From Mycolicibacterium sp. CH28 (GTDB taxonomy: Bacteria > Actinomycetota > Actinomycetes > Mycobacteriales > Mycobacteriaceae): DNA of 64,000 nt. A program made the position numbers and the translations under genes. The notes beneath the pieces are model-generated. The model was not told where the DNA came from, made no database searches, and saw only the letters and a list, made by a program, of their open reading frames with translations. This document shows, piece by piece, positions 50,545 to 61,847 of this stretch; positions within the stretch are counted from its first letter, which is position 1; each line of letters starts with the position of its first letter. The stretch covers positions 434,001 through 498,000 of the forward strand of contig NZ_SRLQ01000004.1 of assembly GCF_004745805.1 (NCBI RefSeq), given 5' to 3'.

Positions 50545-52866
50545 TTAGTCGCGGGCGAATGCCGCCGCGGCCTCCCGCTCCAGATCCAGGTACTGCTCCT
50601 CGCTGACGTCGATCCCGACGCCGAGGATCGTTCCCCCGGTGAACGGGAAGCCCGGTGGGTAGGTCCGGCTCACCGGATCGGCGCTGTCGAAGCCGACGCA
50701 CAGGCCGTCGCCGCACAGTGCGAACGGGCCGATCTGGGCTCGCATCGGGCCCTCGGCCACCACCTGCTGGCCGACGTAGAGCTTGGCCGTGCCCACGGAT
50801 TCCATGTGTTCGCCGACGCCCTCACGGACGAACTCGACACCCAGCGTCAGCTGGCCGGGCTCGAGCACGGGGGAGACGAACGTCTGTTCAGGTTTGATGC
50901 CGAGGAAGTTGTAGACGTAGTGCAGCTTGCGGTCCTTGATGAACAGCGTGTGCCCGCCGAATCGCGAGCCGTGCGCGAAGATCACCCCCTCGGACGCCGG
51001 TGTCACCTCGACGTCGGCCAGGATCTTGTAGGACCGGCCGCGGATGTTGACCGCTGTGGACTCCGGCACCGGGGCGGTGTCGGGGTAGTAGATGTAGCGG
51101 GACCGCGGCGGCTCACCCTGCGGTCGCTCGTCGTTGAGCAACTCGACAGGGGGCCGATCATCCAGCGGTAGAACGAAATTGGCCTCGGCCTCGGCGAACC
51201 AGGCCTCGACCAACTCCTGAAGTCTCTCGGGGTACTGATCGGCGAGGTTGCGGGCCTCGGCGCGATCCTCGTCGACGTGGTAAAGCTCCCAGCGGTCGGT
51301 GTCGAAGTGACCTTTGCCGCTGAGCGGCGCGTGCAGAGCGGCAGCCTTCCAACCGTCCTGCCAGATCCCGCGGGTGCCCAGCATGGCGAAGTACTGTCGC
51401 TTCTTGGTCGTCGGTGCGTGGGCGTCGTCGAAGCTGTAGCGCATCGACACCCCATTGAGCGGGTACTGCTCGACACCCCGGTACACGGTGGGCATCTCCA
51501 GGCCGACGGCATCGAGGATCGTCGGCACGATGTCGGTGCTGTGGTGATACTGGTGGCGCATCTCGCCGCGCGCCTTGATTCCCTTGGGCCAGTGGATGAC
51601 CATCGGATCGCAGGTGCCGCCGGCGAACTGTGAGTAGCGCTTGAACATCTGGAACGGTGTGGAGAACGCCACCGCCCATCCGGTGGGGTAGTGGTTGTAG
51701 GTATCCGGGCTGCCGAGTTCGTCGAAGTAGGACATGTTCTCCTCGAGGCTGTCCGGATACCCGTTGAAGAACTTGTTCTCGTTGACCGACCCGTTCGGGG
51801 TGCCTTCGCCGGAGGCACCGTTGTCGGCGCAGTAGAAGATCAGGGTGTTGTCGAGTTGGCCGGTCCGTTCGAGGAAGTCGACGATGCGGCCGACTTGGGC
51901 GTCGGTGTATTCGGAGAACCCGGCGAACACCTCGGCCATCCGACAGAACAGTCGCTTCTCGTCGTCGTTGAGTTCGGCCCACGGGCGCACGTAGTCCGCG
52001 TCGTTGGCGACGTCGGCGGGCATCGGGTTCAGTGGGGTCAACTCGGTGCCTTCGGGCACAACTCCACGCTCGACCATGCGGGCCAGTACCCACTGCCGGT
52101 AGGCCTCGTAGCCGTCATCGAAGACGCCCTTGTATTTGTCGATGTACTCCTGGGGAGAATGGTGCGGCGCATGGTTGGCGCCGGGGCAGAACCACATGAA
52201 CCAGGGTTTCGACGGCGCCGACGACCGTAGGTCCCGCAACATCCGAAGCGCCTGGTCGGCAAGGTCTTTCGATAGGTGATAGCCCTCTTCGGGGGTGTTG
52301 GGCGGTTCGATGGCGTGGTTGTCCTCGATCAGGTCGGGATACCACTGGTTGGTTTCGCCGCCGAGGAAGCCGTAGAACCGGTCGAACCCTTTGGATAGCG
52401 GCCACTCCGAGCGGCTGCCGCCGGGGGATAGGTCTTCGACCGGGACGTTGTGGTTCTTGCCCAGCCACATCGTGGCGTAGCCGTTGTCTTGGAGGACTTG
52501 GCCGATGGTCGCGCATTCTGCCGGCAGCCGACCCGCCGCGCCCGGGAAGCCCATCGACCCTTCGGTGATCGAGGCGCACCGGTTGACGTGGTGGTTGCGC
52601 CCGGTGAGGAACGTCGAGCGGGTCGGTGAGCATAGGGCGGTGGTGTGCCATTGGGTGTAGGTCACGCCGTTGTCGGCCAGCCGATCAAGCGTGGGCATGT
52701 TGATCCGGCCCCCGTAGGGCGACCACGCCGCCAGGCCGGTGTCGTCGTAGAGGACGATCAGGATGTTCGGTGCGCCGTCGGGCGCCTTCTTCAGCTCGTA
52801 CGGTTTCCAGTCCGGAACCGAATCCCGGATGTCGAGCTTGATCACGCCCTTGAACGGCTCGGTCAT
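50545..52866 (-). CDS. Arylsulfatase (type I, formylglycine)
   Basis: A 773-aa alkaline-phosphatase-superfamily sulfatase. I chose ATG 52866 (MTEPFKGVIKLDIRDS), with GAAGGAT upstream; in-frame starts further upstream add unconserved sequence. The formylglycine motif CSPTRSTFLTGR is at residues 79-90, with C79 the modified residue. Metal-binding segments LIVLYDDTGLAAWSPYGGRINMPTLDRLA and FYCADNGASGEG are present. The C-terminal region of about 200 residues is typical of AtsA-type mycobacterial sulfatases. Substrate unknown; sulfur scavenging is plausible. No sulfatase maturase gene is in the window. Confidence 0.93.
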   Translation of the reverse strand: MTEPFKGVIKLDIRDSVPDWKPYELKKAPDGAPNILIVLYDDTGLAAWSPYGGRINMPTLDRLADNGVTYTQWHTTALCSPTRSTFLTGRNHHVNRCASITEGSMGFPGAAGRLPAECATIGQVLQDNGYATMWLGKNHNVPVEDLSPGGSRSEWPLSKGFDRFYGFLGGETNQWYPDLIEDNHAIEPPNTPEEGYHLSKDLADQALRMLRDLRSSAPSKPWFMWFCPGANHAPHHSPQEYIDKYKGVFDDGYEAYRQWVLARMVERGVVPEGTELTPLNPMPADVANDADYVRPWAELNDDEKRLFCRMAEVFAGFSEYTDAQVGRIVDFLERTGQLDNTLIFYCADNGASGEGTPNGSVNENKFFNGYPDSLEENMSYFDELGSPDTYNHYPTGWAVAFSTPFQMFKRYSQFAGGTCDPMVIHWPKGIKARGEMRHQYHHSTDIVPTILDAVGLEMPTVYRGVEQYPLNGVSMRYSFDDAHAPTTKKRQYFAMLGTRGIWQDGWKAAALHAPLSGKGHFDTDRWELYHVDEDRAEARNLADQYPERLQELVEAWFAEAEANFVLPLDDRPPVELLNDERPQGEPPRSRYIYYPDTAPVPESTAVNIRGRSYKILADVEVTPASEGVIFAHGSRFGGHTLFIKDRKLHYVYNFLGIKPEQTFVSPVLEPGQLTLGVEFVREGVGEHMESVGTAKLYVGQQVVAEGPMRAQIGPFALCGDGLCVGFDSADPVSRTYPPGFPFTGGTILGVGIDVSEEQYLDLEREAAAAFARD

Positions 52867-53077
52867 GATGCATCCTTCCGACATCGGCAACACGCTTTTC
52901 AGCCGCGATGCGGACATGTTTACACCGCCGGCCGCGTGGCGCAGACGAACGTGGAATCCGTCATCGCCGTGGGGCATCGCGATCGACGACACCCGCGGTT
53001 ACGTCGTGAACTTCGACGGCGGCACCATGTCGCTCGTGGATCCGGCGGCGCTGTCGGGAAGCCCCCGGCAGTCTGAT

Positions 53078-53824
53078 TCAGTCCAGCGAATCCCAGAAGT
53101 CGGAGAGCGCCTTCGCGCCGCGGACGGGGTCCTCCAGCATCCACCAGTGTCCGAGGCCGTCGAGCTCCACGGTGCGGGCCCCGGCCCGCTCGGCCGCGCG
53201 ACGGCGGGTGTCGTCAACACCGATGAACGGGTCAGCGGTAGCCAACAACGACAGACCCGGCCGGGCGGTCGCATTGGCCAGTGCGCGGCCCGCTTCGGCC
53301 ATCGCAGGCTGGATGGCGGAACGGTAGAGCGTCAGTATTGCCCGGCCCATCTCCGGCCCCTGGGCGGCGGCCAGTTCGACCGCGACGTCGTCCGGTATGC
53401 CGAGCGCGGCCATCCGTGCGGCACGGTCGGCCAGGGATCCTCCGACCATCGACTCGATCAGTTCCTCCCCGGCCCCCGGGGTCTGCCAGACCTGCGCCAT
53501 GTCATGCCAGACGTAGTCGGGGTCGAATAGCCCGACCACGTCACTGGCCCAACTGCGCACCAGCTCCGGTCGATGCATGACCACGTTCACGACGTGCCCA
53601 CCGCCCCAGTCGTGGCCGACCAGGTCCACCGGGGTGTCGAATCGCTCGAGTTCAGCCTCCAGCCAATCCCGGTAGGCCAGATACGTTGCCGCGAACCCCT
53701 CGGGCAGCGGGGCGCCGAAACCCGGCGGAGACAACCGCACCACGTCCTCGCGGCCCAGCGCCCGCACCAGCGGGCCCCAGATCGCGTCGGTTTCCGGATT
53801 GCCGTGCACAAGGACCACCGTCAT
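53078..53824 (-). CDS. Alpha/beta hydrolase with Asp nucleophile
   Basis: A 248-aa alpha/beta-hydrolase, start ATG 53824 (MTVVLVHGNPETDAIW). Motifs are the oxyanion HGNPET, and the elbow VGHDWGGGHV with D72. The His segment is LDGLGHWWMLEDP. The HDWG elbow is characteristic of haloalkane dehalogenase/epoxide hydrolase-like members. It lies in the same direction as the arylsulfatase after a 211-nt gap with no other gene recognised, and 51 nt from the PE-PPE-domain gene upstream. Confidence 0.88.
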   Translation of the reverse strand: MTVVLVHGNPETDAIWGPLVRALGREDVVRLSPPGFGAPLPEGFAATYLAYRDWLEAELERFDTPVDLVGHDWGGGHVVNVVMHRPELVRSWASDVVGLFDPDYVWHDMAQVWQTPGAGEELIESMVGGSLADRAARMAALGIPDDVAVELAAAQGPEMGRAILTLYRSAIQPAMAEAGRALANATARPGLSLLATADPFIGVDDTRRRAAERAGARTVELDGLGHWWMLEDPVRGAKALSDFWDSLD

Positions 53825-53875
53825 ACCGACATCCTGACACCGGTCGCGGGACCGCACGGCGCGTTTCCGGCTTCG

Positions 53876-54985
53876 TCAGCCGGCGACCCGCCGACTCGAG
53901 GCGGTGCCGGCCGAGCGAGTATGCCCCGTACTGGGCGTCGAACGGATGGCGCGCTCGCGGGATGCGGCCTTGCGAGCTTTGGGCCTCGCGGAGTTCGCGC
54001 TGCCGCTATCGCGTGCGTTCGGTACTGCGCTGTCTTCGGCGGTCGGTCCGGTGGCGGCAGTCGCCGATGTCCCCGCCGGAGCCGAGGCTTGTTCCGCCCG
54101 AGGCCTGAGCTGACCTTTGCTTGGCGGATCATTGCGCGAGTAGCCGAGGTCGACCAAGGGCCTCAGAATCGCGGTGAGAGCGTCGATGTCGTGTTGCGAC
54201 ACACCCATAGCCGATAACGGTCGCAGCAGTGGTAAGTCGGGTGTGGGAATCAAATACGTTGTCGTCTTGCCGCCCTCAGCGTTGATTGAGACGCTGATAT
54301 TGGCAGCGGGGACCGTCGAAAGGTCGTACCACCCGCTGTCGAAATGAACCGAGCCGAAGCCTGGGAAAAGACCGGTGCCCGCCAGCGCGTTAGCGTCGGC
54401 CAGCAGGTTCCACCACCGGTCGGGGAAGTCTGAGTATCCGTCGTACTCGGCGGCCACGACCGTGACGTCATACGGTGTCACCGGCAGTGCGGGAACCGTG
54501 TAGTCAAGGATCGGCAGGCTCACCCCCCGCAAACCCGAGAACATTCCGCGATTGGCGTCGCCGATGACGACGAAGGAAAGCTCGTTGGAGCGTGGCGATC
54601 CGGCGGCCTCGAGTCGCAGCATCACTTCGTCGATGACCAGTGCGCTACCCGACATGCCTACCGACACCACCGGACCCGGCGTCGAGGTGATTGCGTTGTA
54701 GAAGTTCTCGGTGCCGATTGCGGCGGATGCACCCATGGTCAAAGTGTCTTGGCCGGAGTAAGGCCAGAGTTCTCCTGGCCAGGGCACCGACGCCTTCGTG
54801 TCCGACGCGAAACGCCCGGCCAATACGGCGCTCATTATTCCGTCGGTGAGTTGGTCGGCGTTCAGGCCGCGCATCATCAGGGCCGTCGCATCGAGCTTCC
54901 AGTCGATCGTGGGTGGCGTTGCAGGACTCGCGACCGCCACCGCGGCCAAGGTTGCCGCAGCTGTCGAGATGAGTTTGCCAAACAT
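53876..54985 (-). CDS. Secreted PE-PPE-domain serine hydrolase-like protein
   Basis: A 369-aa protein, start ATG 54985 (MFGKLISTAAATLAAVAVAS), with AGGAGTGGAGC upstream. A signal peptide replaces the PE or PPE N-terminus. The PE-PPE domain (PF08237-like) carries GMSGS (residues 110-114; S112 as candidate nucleophile), DANRGMFSGLRGVSLPILD, YDVTVVAAEYDGYSDFPDRWWNLLADANALAGT and THYLI-like TTTYLIPTPDLPLLRPL. The last 80 residues are a disordered basic Ala/Ser/Arg tail. Related domains have esterase activity. The family in slow growers is usually fused to PE or PPE modules. Confidence 0.82.
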   Translation of the reverse strand: MFGKLISTAAATLAAVAVASPATPPTIDWKLDATALMMRGLNADQLTDGIMSAVLAGRFASDTKASVPWPGELWPYSGQDTLTMGASAAIGTENFYNAITSTPGPVVSVGMSGSALVIDEVMLRLEAAGSPRSNELSFVVIGDANRGMFSGLRGVSLPILDYTVPALPVTPYDVTVVAAEYDGYSDFPDRWWNLLADANALAGTGLFPGFGSVHFDSGWYDLSTVPAANISVSINAEGGKTTTYLIPTPDLPLLRPLSAMGVSQHDIDALTAILRPLVDLGYSRNDPPSKGQLRPRAEQASAPAGTSATAATGPTAEDSAVPNARDSGSANSARPKARKAASRERAIRSTPSTGHTRSAGTASSRRVAG

Positions 54986-55168
54986 GCTCCACTCCTCGCG
55001 GATGCAGACGATTGATGCTGTACAGAGCGGAAAATCGGCGGAACCCAAACGTGCACGAACTATAGCCGAAATCACGAGCGATGCAGGGATAAAGGGCTGC
55101 GCGACCGCGATGCTAGGTTTTGACGGGCGTCAAGCGCCGAGACGACCCTCCCTACGGAAGGAACGCCG

Positions 55169-56635
55169 ATGGACTCTCGGACTCCGGTGTTGGTCGGTGT
55201 CGGGCAGGCCAACCAGCGCGACGACGCGCCCGACGTCGAACCCGTCGACCTCATGGCCGAGGCCGCCAGGGCCGCTGCCGACCCGAGGGTGTTGCAGGCC
55301 GTCGACGCGATCCGGGTGGTCAACCTGCTGTCCTGGCGCTACCGCGACCCGGGCCTGTTGTTGGGGCAGCGGATCGGTGCCGCCGGCGCTGCGACTCGCT
55401 ACACGGGGGTCGGCGGAAACACCCCGCAGTCACTGGTCAACCAAGCCTGCCTGGACATCCAGCAGGGCCGAGCCGACGCTGTGCTGCTCGCCGGCGGCGA
55501 GACTTGGCGCACCCGAATGCGACTGCGCGCCAAGGGGATCAAGCCTGACTGGACCCGCCAGGACGAGACGGTGCCGGTACCGCCTGGCGGTGGGGACGTG
55601 CCGATGTCCGGCCCGGCGGAGGACCGCATCGGGCTGGACCGGCCCTCGTTCGTCTATCCGCTCTTCGAGCAGGCGCTGCGGATCGCCAACGGCGAGAGCA
55701 GCGACGAACACCGGCGGCGGATCGGGGCGCTGTGGGCGCGATTCAGCCAGGTAGCGGCTGGTAACCCGCACGCGTGGAGTCGAGGTGCGCTGACCGCCGA
55801 GCAGATCTGGCAGCCGAGCCCGGACAACCGAATGATCAGCTGGCCCTACCCGAAGCTGATGAACTCCAACAACATGGTCAACCAGGCCGCCGTGGTCATC
55901 ATCTGCTCGGTCGAGAAGGCGACCTATTTGCAGATTCCGCGCGATCAGTGGGTGTTCCCGTACGCCGGTACCGATTCACATGACACCTATGCGGTGGCCG
56001 AGCGGGCCGAACTGCACCGCTCCCCGGCGATCCGGATCGGCGGACGCAGGGCATTGGAATTGGCCGGATTGGGTGTCGACGACGTCGACTACGTCGACGT
56101 CTACTCGTGCTTCCCCTCGGCGGTGCAGGTGGCGGCCACCGAGCTGGGCCTACCCACCGACGACCCGCAGCGGCCGTTGACCGTGACCGGCGGACTGACC
56201 TTCGCCGGCGGCCCGTGGAACAACTACGTCATGCACTCGATCGCGAGCATGGCCGAGCTGTTGCGGGCCAACCCCGGTACCCGCGGCTTGATCACGGCCA
56301 ACGGTGGTTACCTGACCAAGCACAGCTTCGGGGTCTACAGCGCCACCCCACCGCCCGCGGACTTCCGCTGGGAGGATGTCCAGCCGATCGTGGATCGCGA
56401 ACCCACCCGCACCGCGCTGGTCGAATGGGACGGCGAGGGCACGGTGGAGTCCTGGACCACCCCCTTTGATCGGGACGGGCTGCCGCAGAAGGCGTTCCTG
56501 GCCGTGCGTACCCCAGACGATGCCCGCACGCTGGCCCTCATCGACGATCCGGAGGGCGCTGCGGCGACCGTGCGGGGCGACATCGCGGGGGCCAAGGTGC
56601 GGGTGCACGGCGACGGTCGTGCCAGCCTGGCCTGA
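55169..56635 (+). CDS. Thiolase-like protein (Rv1867-like)
   Basis: A 488-aa thiolase-fold protein annotated as acetyl-CoA acetyltransferase in homologues (Rv1867). The start is ATG 55169, with GGAAGGAAC upstream. The N-domain has TPVLVGVGQANQRDDAPDVEP. The position usually holding the nucleophile Cys reads GGNTPQSLVNQACLDIQQG, with no Cys in the NxxCxSG motif. The His region YVDVYSCFPSAVQVAATELGL and the C-terminal GGPWNNYVMHSIASMAELLR are kept. The family (SCPx/thiolase-like) often lacks the standard cysteine, so a sterol-side-chain aldolase-like or carrier role is possible. Confidence 0.85.
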   Translation: MDSRTPVLVGVGQANQRDDAPDVEPVDLMAEAARAAADPRVLQAVDAIRVVNLLSWRYRDPGLLLGQRIGAAGAATRYTGVGGNTPQSLVNQACLDIQQGRADAVLLAGGETWRTRMRLRAKGIKPDWTRQDETVPVPPGGGDVPMSGPAEDRIGLDRPSFVYPLFEQALRIANGESSDEHRRRIGALWARFSQVAAGNPHAWSRGALTAEQIWQPSPDNRMISWPYPKLMNSNNMVNQAAVVIICSVEKATYLQIPRDQWVFPYAGTDSHDTYAVAERAELHRSPAIRIGGRRALELAGLGVDDVDYVDVYSCFPSAVQVAATELGLPTDDPQRPLTVTGGLTFAGGPWNNYVMHSIASMAELLRANPGTRGLITANGGYLTKHSFGVYSATPPPADFRWEDVQPIVDREPTRTALVEWDGEGTVESWTTPFDRDGLPQKAFLAVRTPDDARTLALIDDPEGAAATVRGDIAGAKVRVHGDGRASLA

Positions 56636-56655
56636 TCGCGGTATACCGTGACCCG

Positions 56656-57393
56656 GTGATGTGGCGGACGATCGCGGCGTGGTCGGCGCTGTGGTGCGTG
56701 CTCATCATCGCCCCGGCGTTGATCGCCGCCCGGCTGCTGGCCGACAGCGCGCCGGGTACGGCCAGGGGGTGGGTGCTGGGCGTATGGGTGGTCGGCTACC
56801 TGGCCCAATTCGTTGTGTTCCTTGCTATTTCGCGAAGATCACCACGACCGGTGCTGCTCGGCTGGTTCGTCGCTTCGATGGTTCCGTGGGCCGCCGAGTG
56901 GACCGCGCCGGTCTCACTGTGGTGGCTGGTGCTGTGGGCGACGGTGGTCATCGCCTACGCGGCATGGTTGGTTATCCGAGTGTCGTGGGTGGATCGCACG
57001 CGCGAAAGCGGGCTGCGCGGCACCGGGGTGGTCGTGGAGGTCATCAGGCCGACGTTCAACGTGGTGGCCACCAAGGACTCCAGCCGCCGGGTGCTTCGGC
57101 TGCGGGTCGAAAGCCCGGACGGCTCAGCGGCTTACGAGGCGCGCCTGGCCGGGACGTTCACCCTCGGTGAGATTCCTGAGCCCGATGACAGGGTTGCGGT
57201 CCGCATCGATCCGGCCCGACGCGACCACATCGAGCTGATCGAGGACGAGCCACTGCAGCGGGCCGCGCCGCAACCGGTCGACCTCGACCCCGATATCGCC
57301 GACCGGTTGCGCATGCTGACGACAATGCGCGACCGTGGTGATCTCACCGACAGCGAATTCGCCACCGCCCGCAACCGGTTGCTCGGCCGGTGA
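56656..57393 (+). CDS. Membrane protein with C-terminal SHOCT domain
   Basis: A 245-aa protein. It starts at GTG 56656 or ATG 56659 (adjacent). Four transmembrane helices are in the first 120 residues (LWCVLIIAPALIAARLL; GVWVVGYLAQFVVFLAI; VSLWWLVLWATVVIAYAAWL). A beta-rich cytoplasmic segment and a SHOCT-like C-terminus follow: DIADRLRMLTTMRDRGDLTDSEFATARNRLLG. It follows the thiolase gene by 20 nt. Function unknown. Confidence 0.8.
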   Translation: MMWRTIAAWSALWCVLIIAPALIAARLLADSAPGTARGWVLGVWVVGYLAQFVVFLAISRRSPRPVLLGWFVASMVPWAAEWTAPVSLWWLVLWATVVIAYAAWLVIRVSWVDRTRESGLRGTGVVVEVIRPTFNVVATKDSSRRVLRLRVESPDGSAAYEARLAGTFTLGEIPEPDDRVAVRIDPARRDHIELIEDEPLQRAAPQPVDLDPDIADRLRMLTTMRDRGDLTDSEFATARNRLLGR

Positions 57394-57476
57394 ACGGGCG
57401 CCGCAGCCCATTCGCACCCCGGCACCGCCGATTTGGATCCGGCCGCGGGTCTCCCGGCCGGCCCGTCCCTGACTGA

Positions 57477-58292
57477 TCAGCGCTTCGTGTCGCGCCACTC
57501 GACCAGCTTCTCGACCGTGCTGAGGTCGTAACTGCCAGCTGCCGCGCGGACCTCGGTGTGAAACAACGTCGCCCCGGCGGCCAGGTAGCCATCCGCGGAC
57601 TGCGGATCGGTCCACAGCGTCGACCGTTCGATATCGCTGTCGGCTCGCCCGAATCCGGCGGCCAGCTCGGCGAGACGGGCGCTGGCCTCGCGATAGCTAT
57701 CGATGGGCAGGAAGGTGTGCCAGATATCGGCGTGGCGCGCGACGGCGGGAAGCGTGCGTTTGGGGCCGGATCCGCCGATCAGGATCGGGATCTTGCGCAG
57801 CGGCGCCGGCTGCAATACCTCGAGCCGGCGCTCGATGCGCAGCAGGCCCTCGTCGAACAGGTCGGCCCGGGACTTGACCGTTCCGTATTCAAAACCATAA
57901 GTGGCGTAGTCCTTTTCGTACCAACCGGCGCCGACGCCGAGGATGGCCCGCCCACCGCTGATGTGGTCGACAGTTCGTGCCATGTCGGCGAGCAGGTCTG
58001 GGTTGCGGTAGCCGATGCCCGCGACGAGCAGTCCGAGCTCGGCGCGCGTGGTGATCTCACCCCAGGATGCCAGCGCGGTCCAGCCCTCGAAGTTGTTGAC
58101 ATCCGGCTGCACCTCGGCCAGGACCACCTTCGCGTCGACGATCGACTCGATAAACGGCGCGTGGAAGTGGTCGTAGCCGAAAATGACGTCCACGCCGATT
58201 TCCTCGGCACGCAGGACGGCCTGCCGCCAGGTGGCGTAGTCAGGGGTGTCGGCTGGCTGGATCTGAACGGCTACGCGTACGGGATAGGTCAC
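57477..58292 (-). CDS. LLM-class F420-dependent oxidoreductase
   Basis: A 271-aa luciferase-like oxidoreductase. I chose GTG 58292 (VTYPVRVAVQIQPADTPDYATWRQAV); an upstream in-frame start lies in a Cys-rich stretch unlike the family. Conserved segments are VIFGYDHFHAPFIES, TTRAELGLLVAGIGYRNPDLLADMARTVDHISGGRAILGVGAGWYEKDYATYGF and KIPILIGGSGPKRTLPAVARHADIWH. It belongs to the F420 LLM TIGR03560-like group. It is similar in type to Rv1855c, which is missing from its usual place next to ndh here; whether it is the same orthologue is unproven. Confidence 0.86.
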   Translation of the reverse strand: MTYPVRVAVQIQPADTPDYATWRQAVLRAEEIGVDVIFGYDHFHAPFIESIVDAKVVLAEVQPDVNNFEGWTALASWGEITTRAELGLLVAGIGYRNPDLLADMARTVDHISGGRAILGVGAGWYEKDYATYGFEYGTVKSRADLFDEGLLRIERRLEVLQPAPLRKIPILIGGSGPKRTLPAVARHADIWHTFLPIDSYREASARLAELAAGFGRADSDIERSTLWTDPQSADGYLAAGATLFHTEVRAAAGSYDLSTVEKLVEWRDTKR

Positions 58293-58334
58293 CCACCCGA
58301 CAAACAGGAAGCAACGCGATTTATTCCACGAGCA

Positions 58335-58380
58335 GACGCAGAATCGCACGAATCCTGTCGAATTCGTGCGATTCTGCGTC
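58335..58380. terminator. Perfect 19-bp hairpin downstream of lon
   Basis: GACGCAGAATCGCACGAAT (58335-58353) and its exact complement (58362-58380) form a perfect 19-bp stem with an 8-nt loop. It lies 14 nt beyond the lon stop and 43 nt before the LLM gene on the minus strand. It likely terminates lon transcription, though no T-run follows either arm. Confidence 0.75.
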
Positions 58381-58393
58381 TTGTCGCGACCGG

Positions 58394-60721
<2,328 letters not shown>

Positions 60722-60733
60722 CAGTCCTCCAAA

Positions 60734-60754
60734 GTTCAGTCTGCTCGGCTCAAC
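60734..60754 (-). promoter_or_regulatory. Candidate HAIR (HspR) operator upstream of lon
   Basis: Reading the minus strand, GTTGAGC-N7-ACTGAAC matches the HspR element CTTGAGT-N7-ACTCAAG at 10 of 14 positions with the exact 7-nt spacer. It ends 12 nt before the lon start codon, beside the ribosome-binding site. HspR controls lon in Streptomyces, which supports the guess. Confidence 0.45.
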
Positions 60755-60816
60755 CCTGGGGTGGTCCGCTTTGTTCCCGAAGACGTGTTCACTACGGGCT
60801 GACGGGACTTACGCCA

Positions 60817-61185
60817 TTACCGATGATCGGGGCGGAGAGCACCCCTCGTCGGCGATCCGGGCGCTACCGCCTGTCGGATCGGCCCGGACAACAGCTCGTG
60901 TACACCGGTTCTGGCCAACGCGACCATCGAAGGCAGCTCGACGATATACCGGCTGAACACCAGGCCGATGAGGATCGCTACCGCCGCCGTCGCGCGATGC
61001 TCCGCATGAGGTCCCTGCAAGCGCTGCGCCGTGCGCGCCAGCACCTCGACCTCCATGTAGGCGCGAAAGGCGTCGAGTATGTCGCTGTGTTGGAGCGCTT
61101 CGACCACGAATGTGCGCATCGCACGCTTCGCTGGTCGGCGGCAATCGGTGAGCAGATGTGCCACGCCATGCTCGAGGCCACCCAT
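60817..61185 (-). pseudogene. TetR-family regulator fragment (C-terminal domain only)
   Basis: A 122-codon minus-strand frame resembles the ligand-binding C-terminal domain of TetR regulators: MRTFVVEALQHSDILDAFRAYMEVEVLARTAQRL, then HRATAAVAILIGLVFSRYIVELPSM and VHELLSGPIRQAV. No N-terminal helix-turn-helix is present; the adjacent sequence is the M24 peptidase remnant. It is interpreted as a 5'-deleted regulator left by the same rearrangement. A short functional protein cannot be excluded. Confidence 0.55.
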
Positions 61186-61789
61186 CCAGGCGTGGCCGAG
61201 AATGTCAGCTACGCGGCCGCGATGAATGCATGTGCGCTCCGTGGCGGCTATACGGGCGGACTCCTGCTTGGCTCAGGCCCTGCGTTCATCGGATGGGGCC
61301 CGCCGGCCTGGACCTACCGACCGGAGGCGAGCACCAACCGACCATCGCTGTCGGACCGGTCGATCGGGATACCGAGGTCGCTGCCGCCGCGGCGAGGCAG
61401 TCGTATCTCGCTGGCGTGGCGACGCTGCGGGTTGGAGCGTCATTTGGCGAGGTCGTCGATGCGATGACGGAGCCCATGCGACGACGGAGCCCATGCGACG
61501 AAGCGGCGGATGGCAGGTGCATCCGCTGATCCACAGCGTCAGCCCCTACGGCCTGATCGGAACGGGAGACGTCATGGCCGATCTTCCCGAAGTCACTGAC
61601 TACGGCAACGTGGTGCGAATCCCGTCGGTCGGGCGCGACACCCTCCTTCGACAGGGAATGGTGTTCGCGTTCGAACCCAACTGTGTCATTGGCCGACGGC
61701 TGGTTAATCTCGGCGGAACTGTGGTGGTGGGCCCGGGTGGCGCGATCGAACTGAACCGCAATACGACCACCCTCATGCGCTGTACGTGA
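61138..61789 (+). pseudogene. M24-family peptidase (Xaa-Pro dipeptidase-like) pseudogene
   Basis: Homology to creatinase/prolidase M24 peptidases is spread over three reading frames. Frame A (about 61138-61325): IGEQMCHAMLEATHPGVAENVSYAAAMNACALRGGYTGGLLLGSGPAFIGWGPPAWTYRP. Frame B (about 61325-61480): GGEHQPTIAVGPVDRDTEVAAAAARQSYLAG, then ATLRVGASFGEVVDAMTEPMRR. Frame C (about 61490-61789): GGWQVHPLIHSVSPYGLIG, then GMVFAFEPNCVIGRRLVNLGGTVVVG. The N-terminal half is missing. The A-to-B step appears to have lost about 20 codons. The B-to-C step is caused by a 17-bp duplication. Confidence 0.8.
61467..61500 (+). repeat. 17-bp tandem duplication causing a frameshift
   Basis: The unit ACGGAGCCCATGCGACG occurs twice in direct succession (61467-61483, 61484-61500). 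Removing one copy restores a continuous frame through DAMTEPMRRSGGWQVHP, so this is the likely inactivating event or one of them. Confidence 0.92.
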
Positions 61790-61807
61790 ATCGCTCGACA
61801 CCCAAAG

Positions 61808-61847
61808 CAGCGAGCCTGCCGCCCGGGGGGTGGCGACAGGCTCGCTG
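61808..61847. terminator. Bidirectional terminator hairpin between M24 remnant and fbp gene
   Basis: A 16-bp stem (CAGCGAGCCTGCCGCC at 61808-61823 against 61832-61847) with one G-T wobble and an 8-nt loop. It lies between convergent features, 18 nt beyond the antigen 85 stop. It likely ends transcription of the mycolyltransferase gene. Confidence 0.75.
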
